Shown one piece after another: positions 26,062-35,090 of a DNA stretch of 64,000 bases. The notes under the pieces were generated by a model. It was given only the letters and a program-made list of their open reading frames with translations. It did not search any database and was not told the DNA's origin. The stretch is from Stenotrophomonas sp. SAU14A_NAIMI4_8 (GTDB lineage: Bacteria > Pseudomonadota > Gammaproteobacteria > Xanthomonadales > Xanthomonadaceae): assembly GCF_003086695.1 (NCBI RefSeq), contig NZ_CP025999.1, positions 2,211,680 through 2,275,679 on the forward strand, in the 5' to 3' direction. How positions within the stretch are numbered: the first letter of the stretch is position 1; every line of letters starts with the position of its first letter. The translations under genes were made by a program, and so were the position numbers.

Positions 26062-27267
26062 ATGGACGTGTTCCGCGCTTTATCGACACCGTTGGAAGGA
26101 GACCACCGCTGGCTGGCCGCAGAGTTGGCGACGCTGCATTACGCGGCGTTCTGCAAGCGCGTGATCGACCGCAAGGGCGGCGGTGATCACGCAGCGCTGG
26201 CAGCCGAACTGTTGGCGCGGGTCAGTGCCCGGGCCCCGTCGCTGGGCTACTGGACACCGGAGGCCAGCCTGGTCTTCGCGGGCATCAAACCGCCCGGCGC
26301 GGTGCCCGGACATATCGCCAGCGACGACTGGCTGCGCGCCCAGCTGCTGTTGAGCGGGATTGCCGTAGGCGTGCTGGATGACCTGAGCCTGCAGTTCGAC
26401 GTGGACGATCCACTGCTGCTGTGCGGGCGCAGCCTGCCGGGGCGGCTATCGGTGCGCGCTGCGGGCCGACGGATCACCGTGCGACTGCCCGATGGCGGCC
26501 ATCTGCACTGGTCCGCAGTGGGTGAGCGCGATGGAGCACCCGTCTGGAACGACGAACGTGCGCCCGACACCTTCGTGATGCTTGGCGGTCAGCCGGCTAT
26601 CCGGCTGACCGGCTCGGGCTGGCATGAAAGCCCGTGGATCCGTGACACCTTCAGAGTGCAGGCACCCACGCCGGAGATGGCCCCCCAGGTGGCATCGGCT
26701 CTGGCATTGCTTGAGCGCGTGGCCCCGGCCCATGCCGCTTGGGTGTGCAGCGTATTGAAGGAGATCACGCCGCTTGGCCGGCCAGCAGCCAATACGATCG
26801 CCAGCAATTCATCGGCACTGCGCATGGGCGGCATCGATCTGGCCGTGCCCGCCGATGCATTGGAGACCGCCGAAATGCTGGTGCACGAGTGCACGCACCA
26901 GTACTTCCACATGGCCAGTTGGCTGGGCCCGACGGTGGTCCCCGAAGCCGGCTCGTACTATTCGCCCCTGAAGGGCTGCCATCGCCCCCTGGACCGCATC
27001 CTGCTGGGGTACCACGCCTTCGGCAACGCGATGATGGTGTTCGACCGTCTGGCGGCCGACGGCCTGCAGGCCGATATCCAGGTGCGCTGGGAGACGGTGT
27101 CGGGTTATCTGCGCGAGCTCGCCGTTCCGCTGCGCGATGGGGAGGAACTGAGTGAGCTGGGCCAAGCCTTGTTCGATCCGCTGCGGTCCCAGTTGGCCAC
27201 GCTGGAATATCCCGGTCCCCGCCCGACGGTCGGGGCTGTTTCTGACGCGGTGCTTGAACGCGCATGA
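26062..27267 (+). CDS. HExxH-motif peptide-modification protein (proposed aKG-HExxH beta-hydroxylase type)
   Basis: 401 residues from ATG 26062 behind GCGGAGA. The metal motif HECTH lies at residues 275-279 (EMLVHECTHQYFHM), followed by EAGSYYSPLKGCHRPLDRILLGYHAFGNAMM, a pattern of the HExxH putative peptide-modification family found beside, or fused to, FxsB-type radical SAM proteins. Members were long annotated as inactive proteases and have since been described as alpha-ketoglutarate-dependent peptide beta-hydroxylases. No signal peptide. Both HExxH histidines and the Glu are present, so it should bind metal. Hydroxylation of a core His, Asp or other residue is the working guess. Confidence 0.85.
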   Translation: MDVFRALSTPLEGDHRWLAAELATLHYAAFCKRVIDRKGGGDHAALAAELLARVSARAPSLGYWTPEASLVFAGIKPPGAVPGHIASDDWLRAQLLLSGIAVGVLDDLSLQFDVDDPLLLCGRSLPGRLSVRAAGRRITVRLPDGGHLHWSAVGERDGAPVWNDERAPDTFVMLGGQPAIRLTGSGWHESPWIRDTFRVQAPTPEMAPQVASALALLERVAPAHAAWVCSVLKEITPLGRPAANTIASNSSALRMGGIDLAVPADALETAEMLVHECTHQYFHMASWLGPTVVPEAGSYYSPLKGCHRPLDRILLGYHAFGNAMMVFDRLAADGLQADIQVRWETVSGYLRELAVPLRDGEELSELGQALFDPLRSQLATLEYPGPRPTVGAVSDAVLERA

Positions 27268-27291
27268 GTACTCCCGACAGGAAGCGGGCCG

Positions 27292-27777
27292 ATGCGCCCT
27301 GATCCTCTGCACAACCGCCCGTTCTTCCGGCCAGAGGCGGAGGCGTACCGGCGCTTCCGCCACCTGGGTGCCATTGCCCTGTTCAGGCCACTGCCGGTGC
27401 GGCTGCTGGCCGTGGTGCCGCTGATCGCATTGGCCGTGGCCGGCATGGCGGCGGTGTCGCTGACGCTGGTGCCCCGCGCGGAGCTGCGGTCCGCGGCGTG
27501 GGGGGGCACGGCGGGCGTGCATCTGGTGATCGATTCGGACAAGGCACCGTACTTTCACACAGGTGACGAAATAGAACTGCTGCGCGACAACCAGATACAG
27601 GGCGTGGCGCGGATCGAGGCCATCGTGCCGATGGTCTGCCCCACCGGGTCCAGTGGCACTGGGCGAGGCCATTGCCTGCAGATCCGTGCGCGCAGCCACG
27701 CCTCGATCGCACCGGGCACGCCGCTACCCACCAGTGTGCGTGGCGCGCCGCGCCGCTATCTGCTATCCAGAGTATGA
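27292..27777 (+). CDS. Very short HlyD/RaxA-like membrane fusion protein
   Basis: 161 residues. The N-terminus FFRPEAEAYRRFRHLGAIALFRPLPVRLLAVVPLIALAVAGMAAVSLTLVPRAE is that of HlyD/RaxA-type adaptor proteins for C39 exporters: short cytoplasmic part and one membrane helix. The usual long coiled-coil hairpin that reaches the outer-membrane channel is absent; only a small beta-barrel-like region remains (VHLVIDSDKAPYFHTGDEIELLRDNQIQGVARIEAIVP), about 160 residues against the normal 400. Genes on both sides are closely packed and the frame is intact, so it looks like a true mini-form. It likely assists the exporter 10 bases downstream without spanning the periplasm. Confidence 0.72.
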   Translation: MRPDPLHNRPFFRPEAEAYRRFRHLGAIALFRPLPVRLLAVVPLIALAVAGMAAVSLTLVPRAELRSAAWGGTAGVHLVIDSDKAPYFHTGDEIELLRDNQIQGVARIEAIVPMVCPTGSSGTGRGHCLQIRARSHASIAPGTPLPTSVRGAPRRYLLSRV

Positions 27778-27786
27778 CTGTCCGAT

Positions 27787-29916
27787 ATGAAATTCCGCGC
27801 ACGTAGCGTTCCGATGATCTACCAGGCAGAGAGCAGCGAATGCGCGCTGGCGTGCCTGGCCATGGTGGGCGCCAGCCATGGCATGGACATTCCGCTGCTG
27901 GAATTGCGCGAGCGCTTCCCGATCTCGCTGAAGGGGTCGACCCTGCGCGACGTAGTCGAACTGGCCGACAAAATGCAGCTGGCCGCGCGCTCACTGCGTT
28001 GCGAGATGGCTGATCTGCCGCGCCTGCAACTGCCCGCGCTGCTGCACTGGGATTTCGAGCACTTCGTGGTGCTGGTGGCCATCAGTGGTGACACGGCGAT
28101 CATCCACGATCCCGCCCACGGCGTGCAGCACCTGCGGCTGGCCGAGGTTTCGCACCACTTTACCGGCATCGCCGTGGAGCTCACGCCCCGCCCTGCCTTT
28201 GCGGTACAAAGGGTCGACAAGCGCTTCACGCTGGCGGCGCTGCTACGCACCAGCCGCGGGGTATTCGGCTACGTCGGCCAGGTTCTGTGGATCACGCTGT
28301 TCCTTGAGCTCTTCGCCCTGCTCAGCCCGTTGCTGTTGAAGACCGTGATCGACACCGGGCTGGCGCACCGGGACATGGATTTCATCACCGCAATCACGGC
28401 GGGCTTTGCCGGTGTCGCACTGCTGCATGGCATGGTGGCGTTGGCACGTGACTACGTGCTGCTGCACTTCGGCACCCGCTTCAATGCCCAGTTCATGGGC
28501 GCGCTCATCCAGCGCATGATGCGTCTGCCACTCGGCTTCTACAGCAAGCGCTGCATTGGTGACCTGGTCGACAGGTACCAATCCACGAATGCGATCCGGC
28601 AGACGTTGACTGGTGCCCTGCCGCGGGTGCTTCTGGACGGGCTCATCGCGCTGGCCGCGCTGGGCATCATCGCGGCGATCTCGCCGCCCATGGCCGGCAT
28701 CGCACTGGCCACGTTCCTGATCTATCTGACCGCCAGACTGTGCCTGTTCCAGCGCACGCGTCGGTTTGCAGAGGATGCCGTGAAGGCGCGCTCGGAGGAA
28801 AACTCGCATGTGATCGAAACCCTGCGTGGCATGCAGCCGATCAAGATCTTCGCCAAGGAGCACGAACGGCTGGGGGCATGGACCAACCACTACAGCCGGT
28901 TGGTGAATGCAGACATGCGCGCAGGCATCATGGCGTCCGCGCAGGGCGCCGCCAAGGTCACCCTGCTTGGGCTGGACATGGCCGCCAGTGTGTATGTGGG
29001 CGCCCTTCTGGTGGCCAACGGCAGCATCAGTCTGGGCTTGCTGTTCGCGCTGTTCGTGTACAAGGCGCACTTCGCCGCCAAGGCAATGGCACTTGCAGAG
29101 CAGGTGATGGAACTGCGCCTGGTCGGCCTGCACATGGACCGGCTTTCCGAGATCGCCGTTTCGCCGATCGAGCAGGACCCGGCCGACAGCCGTGGGGTTC
29201 CCGAGGCTGCCCGGTACGATTTCCGCATCGAACTGGACGGTATCAACGCCCGCTTTGCGCCGCAGGAAAAGCTGGTGCTGCGCGATGTCTCGCTGAAGGT
29301 ACAGCGCGGCGACTTCATCGCCCTGACCGGACCTTCCGGCAGTGGCAAGACGACGTTGTTCAAGGCATTGCTGGGCCTGTTGGATCTGGAGTCCGGGCAG
29401 ATCCGCCTGAACGGCGAGGACATTCAAGGCTACGACCTGCAGCAGTACCGCCGCCTGTTCGGCGTGGTGATGCAGGAGGACATGCTGCTGACCGGCAGCA
29501 TCCTGGACAACATCGCATTCTTCACCTCCAGCCCGGATGAAACGCGGGCCCGCCAGTGCGCACAGACGGCGTTGATCCTGGACGACATCGATGCAATGCC
29601 AATGAAGTTCAACAGCCGCATCGGTGACCTGGGTTCCGCGCTGTCGGGCGGCCAGAAGCAGCGGATCCTGCTGGCCCGCGCGCTCTATCACGAGCCCCGC
29701 ATCCTGCTGCTGGATGAAGGCACGGCCAATCTGGACGAAGCGTTGGAACGGCGATTGCTCGACAACCTGGTGGCCTTGGGTATCACCTGCGTTTCCATTG
29801 CCCATCGCCCGGAAACCATCCGGCGCGCCAATCGTGTTTACCACGTGGAGGCAGGCACGGTGCAGCAACGCGCTGTGGCGTCGCCCTCCCCCGTGATCCC
29901 CTGCGCCATCCATTGA
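27787..29916 (+). CDS. C39-peptidase-containing ABC exporter (RaxB/CvaB type)
   Basis: 709 residues in three parts. The C39 peptidase (residues 1-130) has catalytic Cys19 (SSECALACL), oxyanion Gln13, His92 (EHFVVLV) and Asp108 (HDPAHG), so it appears active. A six-helix membrane domain spans about 160-430. The ATPase has Walker A GPSGSGKTTL, signature LSGGQKQR, Walker B ILLLDEGTANLD and H-loop IAHRPETIRR. Such proteins cut double-glycine-type leaders and export the core. The precursor at 24488 has a matching leader. No outer-membrane channel gene is nearby. Confidence 0.95.
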   Translation: MKFRARSVPMIYQAESSECALACLAMVGASHGMDIPLLELRERFPISLKGSTLRDVVELADKMQLAARSLRCEMADLPRLQLPALLHWDFEHFVVLVAISGDTAIIHDPAHGVQHLRLAEVSHHFTGIAVELTPRPAFAVQRVDKRFTLAALLRTSRGVFGYVGQVLWITLFLELFALLSPLLLKTVIDTGLAHRDMDFITAITAGFAGVALLHGMVALARDYVLLHFGTRFNAQFMGALIQRMMRLPLGFYSKRCIGDLVDRYQSTNAIRQTLTGALPRVLLDGLIALAALGIIAAISPPMAGIALATFLIYLTARLCLFQRTRRFAEDAVKARSEENSHVIETLRGMQPIKIFAKEHERLGAWTNHYSRLVNADMRAGIMASAQGAAKVTLLGLDMAASVYVGALLVANGSISLGLLFALFVYKAHFAAKAMALAEQVMELRLVGLHMDRLSEIAVSPIEQDPADSRGVPEAARYDFRIELDGINARFAPQEKLVLRDVSLKVQRGDFIALTGPSGSGKTTLFKALLGLLDLESGQIRLNGEDIQGYDLQQYRRLFGVVMQEDMLLTGSILDNIAFFTSSPDETRARQCAQTALILDDIDAMPMKFNSRIGDLGSALSGGQKQRILLARALYHEPRILLLDEGTANLDEALERRLLDNLVALGITCVSIAHRPETIRRANRVYHVEAGTVQQRAVASPSPVIPCAIH

Positions 29917-29931
29917 ACAAGGAGTTGTTTC

Positions 29932-30552
29932 ATGGGCTTACGACGTATTGCTCCGCGCGCGCACAATCGCTCCGATCAGGTCGATCTGTTCATGCGCCTG
30001 TGGGACGTGCCACTGGATGATGCACAGATGCGCCACATCGGGGAGCATGCCCCCATTTCGCAGAAGCGCTCGATCTTCGGCAACATGAATCACGAAGGCG
30101 CACCGTACCCCGCCAGCAGTTGCCTGGCCTCTCGCTTCCATCCCGATTTCCTTGCCGTGGTGGAGCCCGGTGTGCGCGACTTCCTGGTGGCCATTGCCGT
30201 GGACCACAACCTGGTGACGTATACCAGCTGCGAAGGCCATGACTACCGGCCCGATGGCCGGCGCCCGGACGAGCGCCACGTCGGTCTGATCCCGCGCAGC
30301 GCCGAGGAGAGCGCCCGGGCGATCGCGGTGTTCGAGGCGGTGGGCCGGACACTCAATGCCATGCCCGCCTCGCCTGCCGTGGAGGTGGCGTTGATGCTGA
30401 ACGAGGTGCATGACGGGCAAGCCGTCTATCCCACCATCGACCTCTATCTGAGCAAGCACGCCGATGCGGACTGGGACGACTACTTCGCGGGCGTGGACAT
30501 GGCGACCGCGCAGCTGGTTGCCGCGTTGGAGAGCGAGCAACCGATTGCCTGA
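29932..30552 (+). CDS. Unknown protein, last gene of the peptide operon
   Basis: 206 residues, soluble, no signal peptide, strong ribosome site (AAGGAG) 10 bases before ATG, 15 bases after the exporter. Notable conserved-looking patterns are GAPYPASSCLASRFHPDFLAVVEPGVRDFLVAIAVDHNLVTYTSCEGHDY, HVGLIPRSAEE and TIDLYLSK. The SCEGHDY segment with Cys, Glu, His and Asp could be a metal or catalytic site. I do not recognise the family. Position and spacing place it in the peptide operon, so modification, immunity or regulation are possible. Confidence 0.8.
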   Translation: MGLRRIAPRAHNRSDQVDLFMRLWDVPLDDAQMRHIGEHAPISQKRSIFGNMNHEGAPYPASSCLASRFHPDFLAVVEPGVRDFLVAIAVDHNLVTYTSCEGHDYRPDGRRPDERHVGLIPRSAEESARAIAVFEAVGRTLNAMPASPAVEVALMLNEVHDGQAVYPTIDLYLSKHADADWDDYFAGVDMATAQLVAALESEQPIA

Positions 30553-30581
30553 TGCTGGGCGAGGGGTCTGGGGGCATCCGT

Positions 30582-30603
30582 AGTCGAGCAAGCTCGACTC
30601 TAC
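30582..30603 (-). repeat. SMAG/REP palindrome
   Basis: Exact copy between the convergent peptide operon and LysR gene; its TAG is the LysR stop codon. Confidence 0.92.
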
Positions 30604-31595
30604 AGGGGCTTGGGGCGGCTTCCGTGCCGCTTCTTTACGCGGCGGTCTTCGGTTGCCACGCGCTTGCGCTGGGGCGAGGCCAGCGCCTCGCGCCGCTCGA
30701 TCAGGAAATCCATCAGTGCCCGCACCTTAGCCGGCATCTGGGCGCGTGATGGGACGTACAGGAAGAAGCCGGGAAAGGGGCGACACCACGGCGCCAGCAC
30801 GCGCACCAGTGCGCCACTGGCCAGCTGTTCGCGCACGCACAGATCGATGTGGCGGACCAGGCCTACGCCCTGCAGGGCGGCTCGCAGCATGCTGTCATCG
30901 TCGTTGAACACCGCGTTGCCCTGCGGCTCGAACACCAGCTTCCGCCCGTCCTCGCCCGGCGCGGTGAAGGTCCAGTGGTCGATCGTGCCGCTGGAGGTGA
31001 ACCGATACGCCAGGCAGTTGTGACCGATCAGGTCTGCCGGAGTCTCGGGGATCCCATGGCGCTCGAAGTAGGCGGGTGACCCGACGATGGCCATCTCCAG
31101 TGGCGGCGTGATGGGCACCGCCACCATGTGCTCGTCCAGGCTTTCGCCCAGGCGGATGCCGGCGTCCAGACCGTTGGCAACCAGATTGGAAAAGCCATCG
31201 TCCATGATCAGTTCCAGCCGAAGCTTGGGGTAACGCGCCAGGAACTCGCCCATGTGCGGTTCCAGCAGCAATCGCGAGGCGATGCGTGAGGAGTTCATGC
31301 GGATCACGCCCGAGGGCTCTGCGTGGACCTCGCCCAGTTCACCCACGGCCCTCTCGATGGCCGCCAGTGCCGGCTGCAGCACGCCCAGCAGCTGCTGCCC
31401 CTCTTCGGTAAGCGACATGTTGCGGGTCGTGCGATGCAGCAGGCGCACATCCAGCCGCTCCTCCAGCGCCTTCAGGTGCTGGGACAGTGCCGCCCGGGTG
31501 ATCTCCATCTCCGCCGCCGCCTTGGTGAAGCTGCGGTGCCGGGCGATATGGGCGAACCAGGTCAGGGCCGTTACCAGGGAAGGCTCGAGGGGCAT
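30600..31595 (-). CDS. LysR-type regulator, island B
   Basis: 331 residues. Winged HTH (WFAHIARHRSFTKAAAEMEITRAALSQHLKALEERLDVRLLHRTTRNMSLTEEGQQLL) and the effector-binding domain, with the LysR hallmarks LDAGIRLGES and PFPGFFLYVPSRAQ. The C-terminal 30 residues are unusually basic (QRKRVATEDRRVKKRHGSRPKPL end) and may be a recent extension ending at the GTAG repeat. It is divergent from the hydrolase-oxidoreductase operon starting at 31717 and is its likely regulator. Confidence 0.93.
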   Translation of the reverse strand: MPLEPSLVTALTWFAHIARHRSFTKAAAEMEITRAALSQHLKALEERLDVRLLHRTTRNMSLTEEGQQLLGVLQPALAAIERAVGELGEVHAEPSGVIRMNSSRIASRLLLEPHMGEFLARYPKLRLELIMDDGFSNLVANGLDAGIRLGESLDEHMVAVPITPPLEMAIVGSPAYFERHGIPETPADLIGHNCLAYRFTSSGTIDHWTFTAPGEDGRKLVFEPQGNAVFNDDDSMLRAALQGVGLVRHIDLCVREQLASGALVRVLAPWCRPFPGFFLYVPSRAQMPAKVRALMDFLIERREALASPQRKRVATEDRRVKKRHGSRPKPL

Positions 31596-31716
31596 TGTTT
31601 AGCTCTTCTTACGACTCATGTATCCGGAAGGCTATTTATCGCGCCCAATCCGGTCAATAGCATGGGCACCGTCGGCACTCGAGCCGGCCACAGAATACCC
31701 ACCCCGGAGCACGCAG

Positions 31717-32634
31717 ATGCGCAACGTCACGTTCAAGAATCTCAACGGCCAGGGCGTCACCACGGCGGCCACGCTGTACTTCCCCGAAGGCTTTGATGAT
31801 GCCGCGAAGTACCCCGCGGTGGTGGTGTCGCACCCCGGTGGCGGCGTGAAGGAGCAGACCGCCGGCCTGTACGCGAAGAAGCTGGCCGAAGCCGGCCTGG
31901 TCACCATCGCCTTCGACCGTTCCTACCAGGGCGCCAGCACCGGCGAACCGCGGCAGCTGGAAAACCCCTATGTCAGCACGGAGGATGTGAGTGCAGTCAT
32001 CGACTACCTGACCACCCTCCCCTACGTGGACCCGGACAGGATCGGCGCGATGGGTATCTGTGCCGGTGCCGGGTACAGCGCCAACGCTGCGATCAACGAT
32101 CGCCGCATCAAGGCGCTGGGCATGGTCAGTGCGGTGAACATTGGCCAGATGTTCCGCAACGGCTGGGAGAACACGGTCAAGGACGCCGACGCCGTGGGCT
32201 ACCTGGACTTCGGTTCAAATGCGCGCACCACCGACATCGCCTCGGGCCAGTTCGCCACCATCCCACTGGCACCGCTGCGCGAAGAAGACGCGCCCAATGC
32301 CGAGCTGCGCGAAGCCTGGGAGTACTACCACACCCCACGCGCCGAGCACCCCAACGCGCCGGGCTTCGCGCTGACCCGCAACCTCAACCAGATCATCACC
32401 TACGACGCCTACAACAAGGCCGAAGCGTTCCTGACCCAGCCCATCCTGGCCGTGGCTGGCAGCGTTGCCGGCAGCAAGTGGATGAGCGATGACCTGCTGG
32501 CCCGCGCCGCAAGCAAGGACAAGTCCCTGCATGTGGTTGAGGGCGCCAATCACATGTCGCTGTACGACGTACCGAACTTCGTGGATGAAGCGGTCTCGGT
32601 GCTGGCGCCGTTCTTCCAGAGCCGCCTGAAGTAA
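31717..32634 (+). CDS. Cytoplasmic alpha/beta hydrolase, Cys-elbow type (YcjY-like), copy 1 of island B
   Basis: 305 residues without signal peptide. Features are HPGGGVKEQTAGLYAKKLAEAGLVTIAFDRSYQGAS (oxyanion region and strand), elbow GICAGA with Cys nucleophile, and catalytic His in GANHMSLYD. It shares the HPxGGVKEQ/GASxGEPR pattern with the three other hydrolases of this family in the window. ATG at 31717 was chosen for CGGAG upstream and because homologous sequence starts there; the frame runs back to 31618. First gene of the island B operon. Confidence 0.9.
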   Translation: MRNVTFKNLNGQGVTTAATLYFPEGFDDAAKYPAVVVSHPGGGVKEQTAGLYAKKLAEAGLVTIAFDRSYQGASTGEPRQLENPYVSTEDVSAVIDYLTTLPYVDPDRIGAMGICAGAGYSANAAINDRRIKALGMVSAVNIGQMFRNGWENTVKDADAVGYLDFGSNARTTDIASGQFATIPLAPLREEDAPNAELREAWEYYHTPRAEHPNAPGFALTRNLNQIITYDAYNKAEAFLTQPILAVAGSVAGSKWMSDDLLARAASKDKSLHVVEGANHMSLYDVPNFVDEAVSVLAPFFQSRLK

Positions 32635-32659
32635 ACCCCGGTCCAACCAGGAGAACACG

Positions 32660-33595
32660 ATGAATACCGTTTCCATCAAGACGGTCACCTACGCGAACCT
32701 GGGCTGGCAGACTGCAGCCGACATCTACTTCCCGGCTGGTTTCGACGAAAGCAGGAAGTATCCAGCCATCGTCAGCACCCATCCCATCGGCAGCTGCAAG
32801 GAACAGACCGCGGGCAATGTCTACGCCAAGGGCCTGGCCGAACAAGGCTTCGTGGTGCTGGTGCACGATGCCAGCTTCCAGGGCGCCAGCGGCGGCGAGC
32901 CGCGCTTCATCGAAGACCCGTCGATCCGGGTTTCGGATATCCGTTTCGCCGTGGATTACCTGCAGTCGCTGCCGTATGTCGATGCCGGTCGCATTGGTGC
33001 CATCGGTGTCTGCGGCGGCGGTGCGTACACCATCCACGCTGGCATTACCGACCACCGCATCAAGGCACTGGTGTCCATCACCGGCGTGAACTACGGCCGT
33101 TTGATCCGCGAGGGCTTTGCGCAGTTCAAGCCGCGCGAACTGGCCGCCAACATCGCCGGCATGCGCACGGCCCAGGCGCAGGGTGCCGAGCGTGATGTCG
33201 CCAACCTGCTACCGGACTCGGAGGATGCTGCCAAAGCGGCAGGTATCACGGACATCGACGTGCTGGAAGCCACCGAGTACTACAAGACGGCGCGCGGCCA
33301 GCAGCCCAATGGCGCCACCAGCCAGCTGATGTCCTTCAGCGGCGCGGCGATGGGCTGGGATGCCTTCCTCAACGCGGAAGTGCTGTTGACCCAGCCGCTG
33401 ATGGTGGTGATTGGTAACAAGCCCGGTGGTTTCGGCGCCTACCGTGACGGCTGGGAGATCTACAGCCGTGCAGCGTCCGAGAACAAGCAGATCGTCGTCG
33501 CTGAAGGCTGGTCGCACTACGACCTGTACGACAAGCCGGGGCCGGTCGCCATTGCGATGGCCCAGGTGGTTCCGTTCTTCAAGGCAACGCTCTGA
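32660..33595 (+). CDS. Cytoplasmic alpha/beta hydrolase, Cys-elbow type, copy 2 of island B
   Basis: 311 residues, no signal peptide, ribosome site CAGGAGA. Features are HPIGSCKEQTAGNVYAKGLAEQGFVVLVHDASFQGASGGEPR, elbow GVCGGG, and His in GWSHYDLYD. It follows copy 1 by 25 bases and is clearly a tandem relative, though diverged enough that the pair may act on different substrates or as a heterodimer. Confidence 0.9.
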   Translation: MNTVSIKTVTYANLGWQTAADIYFPAGFDESRKYPAIVSTHPIGSCKEQTAGNVYAKGLAEQGFVVLVHDASFQGASGGEPRFIEDPSIRVSDIRFAVDYLQSLPYVDAGRIGAIGVCGGGAYTIHAGITDHRIKALVSITGVNYGRLIREGFAQFKPRELAANIAGMRTAQAQGAERDVANLLPDSEDAAKAAGITDIDVLEATEYYKTARGQQPNGATSQLMSFSGAAMGWDAFLNAEVLLTQPLMVVIGNKPGGFGAYRDGWEIYSRAASENKQIVVAEGWSHYDLYDKPGPVAIAMAQVVPFFKATL

Positions 33596-33643
33596 CAGGC
33601 CGCCAGGTCGCCACGCAGCACGCAATACGCAAAGGAAGTACAC

Positions 33644-34417
33644 ATGAACCCTCTTCTCTCTGGAAAGACCGCCATCATCACCGGTGCCAGCAAGGGCATC
33701 GGTCTGGCCACGGCGAAGCGGTTTGTCGAGCACGGCGCCAAGGTCGTGCTGACCGCCCTGGACCAGGCCGAGCTTGATCCAGTCGTGCAAGACATCCAGG
33801 CCGATGGTGGCCACGCGCTGGGCATCGTTGCGAACTCGGCCGACCCTGCGGCACCGGCGCGTGTCTTCGCCCAGGCCATCGAGGCGTTCGGACAGGTGGA
33901 CATCCTGGTGAACAACGCCGGCTATGGCGACATGATGTCCATCGAGGAATACACCGACGAGCACTTCGATGAAGTGGTGCAGGTGAACTACGCCGGCGTG
34001 TTCCGCTTCTGTCGCGAGGCCGTCGCGCACTTCATGCCGCGCGGCACCGGCGCCATCGTCAACGTGACCTCGGTGAACGGCTCGCTGCCGCTGGGCGGAC
34101 TGGCGTACGTGTCCACCAAGGCAGCGGTGAACGCGATGACCACCAACATCGCCGTGCGTTTCTCGGGCACCAGCATCCGTTGCAACGCGGTGGCCCCGGG
34201 CAACACCGATACGCCGATGGCCCGTGACTGGGCGGCCGGCAAACTCACCGGGGGATCGACGATGGTTCCCTACATCACAAAACACACCGACCAGTCCCTG
34301 CCCTTCACCCAGCCCGAGGACCAGGCCAACGCCATCCTCTACCTGGCCAGCGACATGGCACGCGCAGTTACGGGACGGGTGCTGGTAGTCGACAACGGCG
34401 CCTACATCGGCGCCTGA
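33644..34417 (+). CDS. Short-chain dehydrogenase/reductase
   Basis: 257 residues with a classic SDR pattern: cofactor motif TGASKGIG, NNAG at the fourth strand, catalytic Ser in VNVTSVNGS, YVSTK as the Tyr-Lys pair, and the PGNTDTPM loop after it. It would oxidise or reduce an alcohol/carbonyl using NAD(P). AAAGGAAG precedes the ATG. Third gene of the island B operon. Confidence 0.93.
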   Translation: MNPLLSGKTAIITGASKGIGLATAKRFVEHGAKVVLTALDQAELDPVVQDIQADGGHALGIVANSADPAAPARVFAQAIEAFGQVDILVNNAGYGDMMSIEEYTDEHFDEVVQVNYAGVFRFCREAVAHFMPRGTGAIVNVTSVNGSLPLGGLAYVSTKAAVNAMTTNIAVRFSGTSIRCNAVAPGNTDTPMARDWAAGKLTGGSTMVPYITKHTDQSLPFTQPEDQANAILYLASDMARAVTGRVLVVDNGAYIGA

Positions 34418-34435
34418 CAACACAGGATCACACAC

Positions 34436-35074
34436 ATGAAGAACGTTCTTATCCTCGGCGCAAGCGGGCAGATCGCCCAGTGGGTGATCCGCTCGCTCGC
34501 CGCAGAGGCAGGCATCCAACAGACCCTGCTGCTGCGCGACCCGAAGAAGCTGACCGGCAAGGAGCCGGCCAACGCGAAGGTGGTCATCGGCAACGTGCTG
34601 GACAGGAAACTGCTGAAGGATGCGGTGGCAGGACAGGACATCGTCTACGCCAACCTGACCGGCGACGACCTGGACAGGCAGGCGCAGGCGGTCATTGCAG
34701 CGATGCAGAGCGCCGGCGTGAAGCGCCTGGTCTTCGTTCTGTCGCTGGGGATCTACGACGAGGTGCCGGGCGCGTTTGGCGACTGGAACAACGACATCAT
34801 CGGCGAAGACCTGAAACCCTTCAGGCGTGCGGCCGATGCCATCGAGGCTTCCGGGCTGGACTATACGATCCTGCGCCCGGCCTGGTTGACCGACGAAGAC
34901 GAGGTGGACTACCAGACCACTGAAAAGGGCCAGCCGTTCAAGGGCACCATCGTTTCCCGCAGGAGCGTCGGCGATCTGATCGGCCAGATCATCGTTGACC
35001 CGGCACGCTTCGTCGGGGCGGACCTGGGCGTGAACAAACCCGGCACCGACGGCGACAAGCCCTTCTTCATGTAA
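34436..35074 (+). CDS. NAD(P)-binding (atypical SDR/NmrA-like) protein
   Basis: 212 residues. The cofactor loop is [10 protein letters not shown] near the N-terminus; later motifs are [13 protein letters not shown] and [14 protein letters not shown], typical of small NAD(P)H-binding epimerase-like proteins. There is no obvious Tyr-Lys catalytic pair, so it may be a redox sensor or quinone-type reductase. It lies 18 bases after the SDR in the same operon. The gene at 49856-50506 is a distant relative with the same role in island C. Confidence 0.88.
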   Translation: MKNVLILGASGQIAQWVIRSLAAEAGIQQTLLLRDPKKLTGKEPANAKVVIGNVLDRKLLKDAVAGQDIVYANLTGDDLDRQAQAVIAAMQSAGVKRLVFVLSLGIYDEVPGAFGDWNNDIIGEDLKPFRRAADAIEASGLDYTILRPAWLTDEDEVDYQTTEKGQPFKGTIVSRRSVGDLIGQIIVDPARFVGADLGVNKPGTDGDKPFFM

Positions 35075-35090
35075 CCGCGTGATATCGACG

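Noticed and set aside
28243..29913. Minus-strand frame of 556 codons opposite the C39 exporter
   Set aside because: Shadow of the exporter, whose peptidase and ATPase motifs are all on the plus strand.
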